A stretch of 64,000 nt of DNA. It comes from Flavobacterium subsaxonicum WB 4.1-42 = DSM 21790 (GTDB taxonomy: Bacteria; Bacteroidota; Bacteroidia; Flavobacteriales; Flavobacteriaceae). Below are positions 59,998-64,000 of the stretch, piece by piece. Each line of letters begins with the position of its first letter. The stretch's first letter is position 1. Location: positions 124,001-188,000 of the forward strand of contig NZ_AUGP01000025.1 of NCBI RefSeq assembly GCF_000422725.1, given 5' to 3'. A model generated the notes under the pieces. That model made no database searches. It was given only the letters and a program-made list of their open reading frames with translations, and had not been told where the DNA came from. The translations under genes were made by a program, and so were the position numbers.

Positions 59998-60813
59998 TTA
60001 CTCTTCAGTAGCAGCAGTTGGAGCTTCTGTTGCAGGAGCTTCAGCAGCTACAGGAGCCGGAGCAGCTTCTACAGCAGCAGTTTCTTCGCCGGCTGGCTGA
60101 TCCTGAAAGTCATCTTTATCAGATTTCCTGTCAGCAAGGCCATCAATAACGGCACCAGTAACTAAAGATAAAATTTTGTCGATTGATTTAGAAGCATCAT
60201 CATTTGCAGGGATAACATAATCAACCTGACGTGGGTCAGAGTTGGTATCTACCATTGCGAAAACTGGAATGTTTAATTTTTGTGCTTCTTTTACTGCGAT
60301 GTGTTCTGCCTTAATATCTACTACGAACAACGCAGCTGGAAGCCTTGTCATATCGGCAATAGAACCTAAGTTTTTCTCAAGCTTTGCACGAAGACGATCT
60401 ACCTGAAGACGCTCTTTCTTAGAAAGTGTCATAAATGTACCGTCTTTCTTCATTTTATCAATAGAAGCCATTTTTTTAACAGCTTTACGGATAGTAACAA
60501 AGTTGGTAAGCATACCACCAGGCCACCTTTCGGTAATGTATGGCATGTTAGCGGCAGCAGCTTTTTCAGCTACGATATCTTTTGCCTGCTTTTTAGTAGC
60601 AACAAAAAGAATTTTTCTGCCTGATGCAGCTATTTTTTTAAGGGCTTCGTTAGCCTCTTCTATTTTAGCTGCAGTTTTATACAGGTTGATAATGTGTATA
60701 CCATTACGCTCCATGTATATGTAAGGGGCCATGTTTGGGTCCCATTTTCTGGTCATGTGTCCAAAATGAACACCAGCTTCCAGTAAGTCTTTAACTTCTA
60801 CTTTATTTGCCAT
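59998..60813 (-). CDS. rpsB: 30S ribosomal protein S2
   Basis: A 271-aa small-subunit protein. MANKVEVKDLLEAGVHFGHMTRKWDPNMAPYI is the family start, and ERWPGGMLTNFVTIRKAV with PVFAMVDTNSDPRQVDYVIPANDDASKSI are its signatures. The C-terminal ~40 residues are an Ala/Glu/Pro-rich extension (EETAAVEAAPAPVAAEAPATE), frequent in Bacteroidota S2. It is in the unit with rpsI upstream and tsf downstream. Confidence 0.97.
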   Translation of the reverse strand: MANKVEVKDLLEAGVHFGHMTRKWDPNMAPYIYMERNGIHIINLYKTAAKIEEANEALKKIAASGRKILFVATKKQAKDIVAEKAAAANMPYITERWPGGMLTNFVTIRKAVKKMASIDKMKKDGTFMTLSKKERLQVDRLRAKLEKNLGSIADMTRLPAALFVVDIKAEHIAVKEAQKLNIPVFAMVDTNSDPRQVDYVIPANDDASKSIDKILSLVTGAVIDGLADRKSDKDDFQDQPAGEETAAVEAAPAPVAAEAPATEAPTAATEE

Positions 60814-61002
60814 TTTTGTAATAGTTTACGTTCTGTTGAGTAAGCGCAATAATCAGGTGGCGCGCATTGGCTGGCCCTGACTATTTAGATGCTAAACTAA
60901 CCCCACGCCTCAGCGGGGCAACAACAACTAGGTTTTTTAAATTCAATAATAAAAATGAACTGTTTGCCGCCCTTCGATAAACTCAGGGCAACAGTCAGCA
61001 TA
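60814..61002 (-). promoter_or_regulatory. rpsI-rpsB spacer with hairpins
   Basis: The spacer holds a stem GCCCTTCGAT/AAACTCAGGGC (near 60969-60990; a dispersed repeat type), a CCCC...GGGG hairpin at 60901-60918 and a TCAGG...CCCTGA hairpin near 60852-60880. It may serve as the leader that controls rpsB/tsf, as in other bacteria; there is no direct proof here. No gene is seen. Confidence 0.4.
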
Positions 61003-61389
61003 TTAACGTTTAGAGAACTGGAATCTCTTACGGGCTTTCTTCTGGCCGAATTTCTTACGTTCTACCATACGAGGATCCCTTGTTAACAGGCCTTCTGGTT
61101 TAAGGATGCTTCTGTTCTCAGCATCAACTTCGCACATAGCACGGGCAATTGCCATTCTCACAGCTTCTGCCTGGCCAGTAATACCACCTCCGTAAACGTT
61201 TACTTTTACATCAAAGTTTTCAACATTGTTAGTCATGCTAAGCGCTTGTCTTACTTTGTACTGTAAAGTAGCCGTTGGGAAGTAAACTTCTAAATCTTTT
61301 TTGTTAACCGTGATTTTTCCTGAGCCTTCAGACAGGTAAATACGGGCAACGGCAGTTTTTCTCCTGCCAATTTTGTGGATAGTTGCCAT
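61003..61389 (-). CDS. rpsI: 30S ribosomal protein S9
   Basis: A 128-aa small-subunit protein. [19 protein letters not shown] is the N-terminal signature, [19 protein letters not shown] the core, and the tail ends [14 protein letters not shown], with the terminal Lys-Arg that reaches the P site. It starts 1 nt after the rplM stop codon, so the two are translationally coupled. Confidence 0.97.
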   Translation of the reverse strand: MATIHKIGRRKTAVARIYLSEGSGKITVNKKDLEVYFPTATLQYKVRQALSMTNNVENFDVKVNVYGGGITGQAEAVRMAIARAMCEVDAENRSILKPEGLLTRDPRMVERKKFGQKKARKRFQFSKR

Positions 61390-61390
61390 C

Positions 61391-61846
61391 TTACTTTAGG
61401 TCGTTTAAGTTAACGGTTTTAGGAGTCTGTGCACCATGTTTGTGCTCAGTACCTACATATACATTTAAATTACGGAATAGCTCTGCTCCTAATTTGTTTT
61501 TAGGAAGCATTCCTTTTACAGCTTTCTCTACCAAGATTGCAGGGTTTTTGGCCTTAACAACTTTAGCAGTTAGAGTGCGCTGTCCTCCTGGGTAACCAGT
61601 GTGGCGGATGTACGTTTTCTCATCCAGTTTGTTACCTGTAAGGTTAATCTTTTCTGCGTTGATAACAACTACGTTATCACCACAGTCAACGTGCGGGGTA
61701 TAATTTGTTTTGTATTTACCTCTTAAAAGCATCGCAACTTTAGAAGCAAAACGGCCCAAATTATGACCTTCAGCATCAACAACAATCCACTCTTTACGAG
61801 CAGTAGCTTTGTTAGCCGAAACTGTTTTGTAGCTTAATGTGTTCAC
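61391..61846 (-). CDS. rplM: 50S ribosomal protein L13
   Basis: A 151-aa large-subunit protein. [27 protein letters not shown] is diagnostic, followed by [33 protein letters not shown] and the [20 protein letters not shown] block. It is the first gene of the rplM-rpsI-rpsB-tsf run; the leader at 61847-61899 carries a promoter box and a small hairpin. Confidence 0.97.
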   Translation of the reverse strand: MNTLSYKTVSANKATARKEWIVVDAEGHNLGRFASKVAMLLRGKYKTNYTPHVDCGDNVVVINAEKINLTGNKLDEKTYIRHTGYPGGQRTLTAKVVKAKNPAILVEKAVKGMLPKNKLGAELFRNLNVYVGTEHKHGAQTPKTVNLNDLK

Positions 61847-61899
61847 AATAAATAATTTTAATTAAACATTCCATCCCCAATAAAGGGGTTGCAAAAGTA
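61847..61899 (-). promoter_or_regulatory. rplM promoter and leader
   Basis: On the minus strand TACTTTTG (61899-61892) matches the -7 box. The 45-nt leader holds the hairpin CCCC TTTATT GGGG (61875-61888). Ribosomal-protein operons often carry such leader structures for feedback control; that role is inferred here. Confidence 0.5.
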
Positions 61900-62124
61900 C
61901 AATTATTTATTAGAAATTCAAATATGTAGAAAAATTATTCTTGAGCAAATAATTTTTAACAGGCTGGAACCCCAAAAGTAAGCAAAAATTTAAAGAATAA
62001 CTGCCTAATACATCATATATTAATTTGCAGAATGCAGCAGGTATTTCTTAGAGTGGGTATGTTATTATGTGCAAAAACGGCTTATAGTTATACTTTTAAT
62101 TTATAAAGACTAAATTTTATTAAT

Positions 62125-62155
62125 TTGATTTATGCAGTATAGTGCTGTACGTTTG
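62125..62155 (+). promoter_or_regulatory. Bacteroidota promoter (TTG-N20-TACGTTTG)
   Basis: TTG at 62125-62127 and TACGTTTG at 62148-62155 with a 20-nt spacer, 46 nt before the ATG at 62202. Both elements are exact. This rules out the in-frame start at 62142. Confidence 0.7.
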
Positions 62156-62201
62156 TACTGTAATTATTTATCATCATATTAATAATCAAATTTTTATAAT
62201 C

Positions 62202-62996
62202 ATGAAAAATCTATTTTTATCTACCCTTGCTTTGCTAAGTGTAACATTTAGCAATGGTCAGGAAACTGCAAAAAACGCTAAGGCGGCCACCGGCAAAACT
62301 ACGCCGGTTAAAAACATTGTAATTGTACACGGTGCCTTTGCCGATGGTTCTGGCTGGAGGGGTGTACACGACATTTTAGTGGCTAAAGGCTACAATGTAA
62401 CCATTGTACAAAACCCGCTAACATCTTTAGAAGATGATGTTGCTGCCGTAAACCGTGTATTGCTTAACCAAAACGGACCTGTTATACTGGTGGGCCACTC
62501 ATGGGGCGGCGCAGTAATTACCCAGGCAGGTACAGATGCAAAAGTTGCCGGCCTTGTTTATGTAGCTGCTTACCAGCCGCAGGCAGGCGAATCTACCTTA
62601 GATCTTGCTAAAACCGAAATCCCTGCAGAAGAAAAAGGAATACTGCCTCCGGATGCTAATGGTTTTTTATTTTACAGTAAAGAAAAATTTCATGCCGGTT
62701 TTGCAGGAGGGGTTAGTAAAGCCGAGTCTGATTTTTTATACGACTCTCAGGCGCCAATAAGCATTAAAGCATTTATAACACCTTTAACGCAAACTGCCTG
62801 GAAAAATAAACCATCGTGGGCTATTATTGCAACACAGGATAAAAGTATAACCCCGGCAATACAATACACTATGGCCAAAAGGGCGGGTTCTGTGGTAACA
62901 GAGGTTAAATCGAGCCATATTGTATACATTACCCACCCACAAGAAGTAGCCAATGCAATTATAGCAGCTTCTGTAGGGGCAACACCAGTTAAATAA
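62202..62996 (+). CDS. Exported alpha/beta hydrolase
   Basis: 264 aa from the ATG at 62202 with signal peptide MKNLFLSTLALLSVTFSNGQ. The alpha/beta core follows: VHGAFADGSGWRGVHDIL (oxyanion region), VILVGHSWGGAVITQA with nucleophile Ser100, and the catalytic His in SSHIVYITHPQEVANAI. It belongs to the alpha/beta-hydrolase group often labelled chloroperoxidase- or methylesterase-like. Substrate unknown. A small broken reading frame follows 9 nt later on the same strand. Confidence 0.85.
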   Translation: MKNLFLSTLALLSVTFSNGQETAKNAKAATGKTTPVKNIVIVHGAFADGSGWRGVHDILVAKGYNVTIVQNPLTSLEDDVAAVNRVLLNQNGPVILVGHSWGGAVITQAGTDAKVAGLVYVAAYQPQAGESTLDLAKTEIPAEEKGILPPDANGFLFYSKEKFHAGFAGGVSKAESDFLYDSQAPISIKAFITPLTQTAWKNKPSWAIIATQDKSITPAIQYTMAKRAGSVVTEVKSSHIVYITHPQEVANAIIAASVGATPVK

Positions 62997-63005
62997 ACAG
63001 TAATT

Positions 63006-63161
63006 ATGAAAATTACCCCCGATTATCCCGGGTAGGCCTGCTTTAATAATCCTCCGCACTATAACCAGATTGAAGATGCAGATAAAGGCCTCGGCCATTT
63101 TGGTAAAGTGCAGGATGTTTTTATCCGAAGGTTAAAGGATGGTAATGTAATGCAACTTTAA
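63006..63161 (+). pseudogene. Short broken reading frame (in-frame TAG)
   Basis: From the ATG at 63006 the frame reads MKITPDYPG, a TAG, and then continues in the same frame for 41 codons as ACFNNPPHYNQIEDADKGLG... ending ...LKDGNVMQL at 63161. The peptide is well-behaved on both sides of the stop, which suggests a small protein interrupted by one point mutation, or a remnant of a longer gene. I do not recognise the family. It directly follows the alpha/beta-hydrolase gene. Confidence 0.45.
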
Positions 63162-63228
63162 AATTCTTTTAGTAAAAAAAATGGGCTATCTGTTAGATGC
63201 CCATTTTTTTATGATTTATAAAGACCGT

Positions 63229-63702
63229 TTACTCCAGCGGCCTAAGTGTATTACTATAGGTTACAAGAAAAGCCGAATCGCCCTCGTTATTCTTCATAAG
63301 GTAGATAAACTTATACTTCTGGGCATTTTTAACGTCTATAACTACCTCTTTTTTGGTACGGGTATCGTACACTTTAGTATCTACACTATTATCTATGCGA
63401 ATTTTTTCGGCAATGCCCGTTTTAGGATCCGATATTACATAGCCGCTGTACAGCGTTTTTTTAGCATTGCTGGCCACTACTTTTTCGCCAATAAAGTTTT
63501 TGGTAAAAATTAAAACCGAATAGCCTTTGCCCGTAGCTTTAAGTTTGCTTAGCAATGCTTTTTTCTCGGCTGCATCGGCACTTTTAAAATCGTCTTTGTA
63601 CTGTACTTCGGCAACCGGCTTGTCGGCAGCAGTTTTAGTGCTCGCGCTTTTGCACATTACGAATAGAGATGATGCCAGTAGGATAAAAAATAATTTCTTC
63701 AT
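63229..63702 (-). CDS. Small lipoprotein of unknown function (copy 1)
   Basis: 157 aa, MKKLFFILLASSLFVMC with lipobox FVMC. The mature protein is Lys/Asp-rich and beta-rich (YSVLIFTKNFIGEKVV, GYVISDPKTGIAEKIRIDN, KFIYLMKNNEGDSAFLVTY) and ends SNTLRPLE. A clear paralogue follows upstream at 63794, with the same closing words. Function unknown. The pair is on the minus strand, about 90 nt apart. Confidence 0.75.
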   Translation of the reverse strand: MKKLFFILLASSLFVMCKSASTKTAADKPVAEVQYKDDFKSADAAEKKALLSKLKATGKGYSVLIFTKNFIGEKVVASNAKKTLYSGYVISDPKTGIAEKIRIDNSVDTKVYDTRTKKEVVIDVKNAQKYKFIYLMKNNEGDSAFLVTYSNTLRPLE

Positions 63703-63793
63703 GTTATAAATATAAATCTAAGCGTATTGTAAATGATTTTGCCGCCCTGTAAGCATTTTAAAGCTACATGGCGGCAAAAGTATAGGTTAAACA

Positions 63794-64000
63794 TTATTCC
63801 AGCGGCCTAAGTGTGTTGCTGTACGTAATAGTGTAAGGTGTATCGCCTTCCAAATTCTTTTTAAGGTAAATAAACTTGTGCTTTTTGGCTTCGGCCTCGT
63901 GTATAACTATTTCTTTTTTATTAAAGTTGTCATACACCCTTGTGTTGGCGTTGTTTTCTATACGTGCGGTAGCTGCTACACCCGTTGTTGGGTTAGAGGT
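63794..64000 (-). CDS. Small lipoprotein paralogue (copy 2), cut by the window edge
   Basis: Only the C-terminal 68 residues are visible: TSNPTTGVAATARIEN..., RVYDNFNKKEIVIHEAEAKKHKFIYLKKN, ending YSNTLRPLE. It aligns closely with the C-terminus of copy 1 (KFIYL, SNTLRPLE) and shares the stop-codon context. The N-terminus lies beyond 64000, so the signal peptide cannot be seen. Confidence 0.75.
   Translation of the reverse strand, partial: TSNPTTGVAATARIENNANTRVYDNFNKKEIVIHEAEAKKHKFIYLKKNLEGDTPYTITYSNTLRPLE

Noticed and set aside
1..64000. tRNA and rRNA genes
   Set aside because: I looked by eye for TTCGAATCC-type T-loops with paired arms and for rRNA blocks and saw none; a tRNAscan run would settle this.

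Overview
The window looks like chromosomal DNA of a member of the Flavobacteriaceae (phylum Bacteroidota). Several intergenic regions carry the Bacteroidota -7 box TAnnTTTG, and Shine-Dalgarno sequences are scarce. Many proteins belong to families typical of the group (DUF3078, DUF3098, DUF3109, SPI/SPII-exported proteins, an alpha-2-macroglobulin/PBP1C pair). The block ftsX-DUF3098-uppP-truB and the block rplM-rpsI-rpsB-tsf are arranged as is usual in this phylum. I saw no rRNA, tRNA, CRISPR array, prophage or classical transposase.

Layout. 1-9.2 kb: the start of a large outer-membrane-type gene, exported proteins of unknown function, a 0.65-kb array of an imperfect inverted repeat, then a minus-strand group of S41 protease, dCMP deaminase and HupE-like protein, and a TerB-like gene. 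9.3-16.2 kb: fructose-bisphosphatase, GNAT acetyltransferase, aspartokinase, dGTPase, two tandem RDD membrane proteins and a dinD gene. 16.2-26.7 kb: class Ia ribonucleotide reductase (nrdB, nrdA, with dinD joined to its 3' end), DUF3109, MarC, a short FAD oxidoreductase, DUF3078, dxs, and a 1.5-kb intergenic cluster of palindromic repeats. 26.7-36.7 kb: tadA, a giant alpha-2-macroglobulin lipoprotein and pbpC, separated by an AT-rich TPR gene that lies between two ~100-bp direct repeats. 36.7-43.8 kb: MFS transporter, esterase, a heavy-metal-binding lipoprotein, and the minus-strand ftsX-DUF3098-uppP-truB-(unknown)-(YiiX-like hydrolase) run. 43.9-47.7 kb: leuS. 48-64 kb: LytTR regulator, tandem lipoproteins, zinc protease, Lrp regulator, a 1234-residue TraB/GumN protein, queuosine-precursor transporter, alanine dehydrogenase, methyltransferase, the ribosomal/EF-Ts block, an alpha/beta hydrolase and tandem small lipoproteins.

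The most unusual feature is leuS. Its open frame runs without a stop through a 571-bp insertion (44841-45411) bounded by the same palindromic terminal repeats that form the intergenic cluster upstream of dxs. A 137-bp element just downstream of leuS (47715-47851) has perfect 33-bp inverted ends of this family and a possible 4-bp target duplication. The insert in leuS encodes a complete-looking DUF559 (PD-(D/E)XK, Vsr-like) nuclease domain fused in frame inside leucyl-tRNA synthetase, near the root of the editing domain. I propose that the DUF559 copy is a gene-bearing form of the element and that the gene-less inverted-repeat copies are its non-autonomous relatives. This is an inference. The same leuS also carries a separate AT-rich expanded segment just before the KMSKS loop, and a long imperfect hairpin in its leader.
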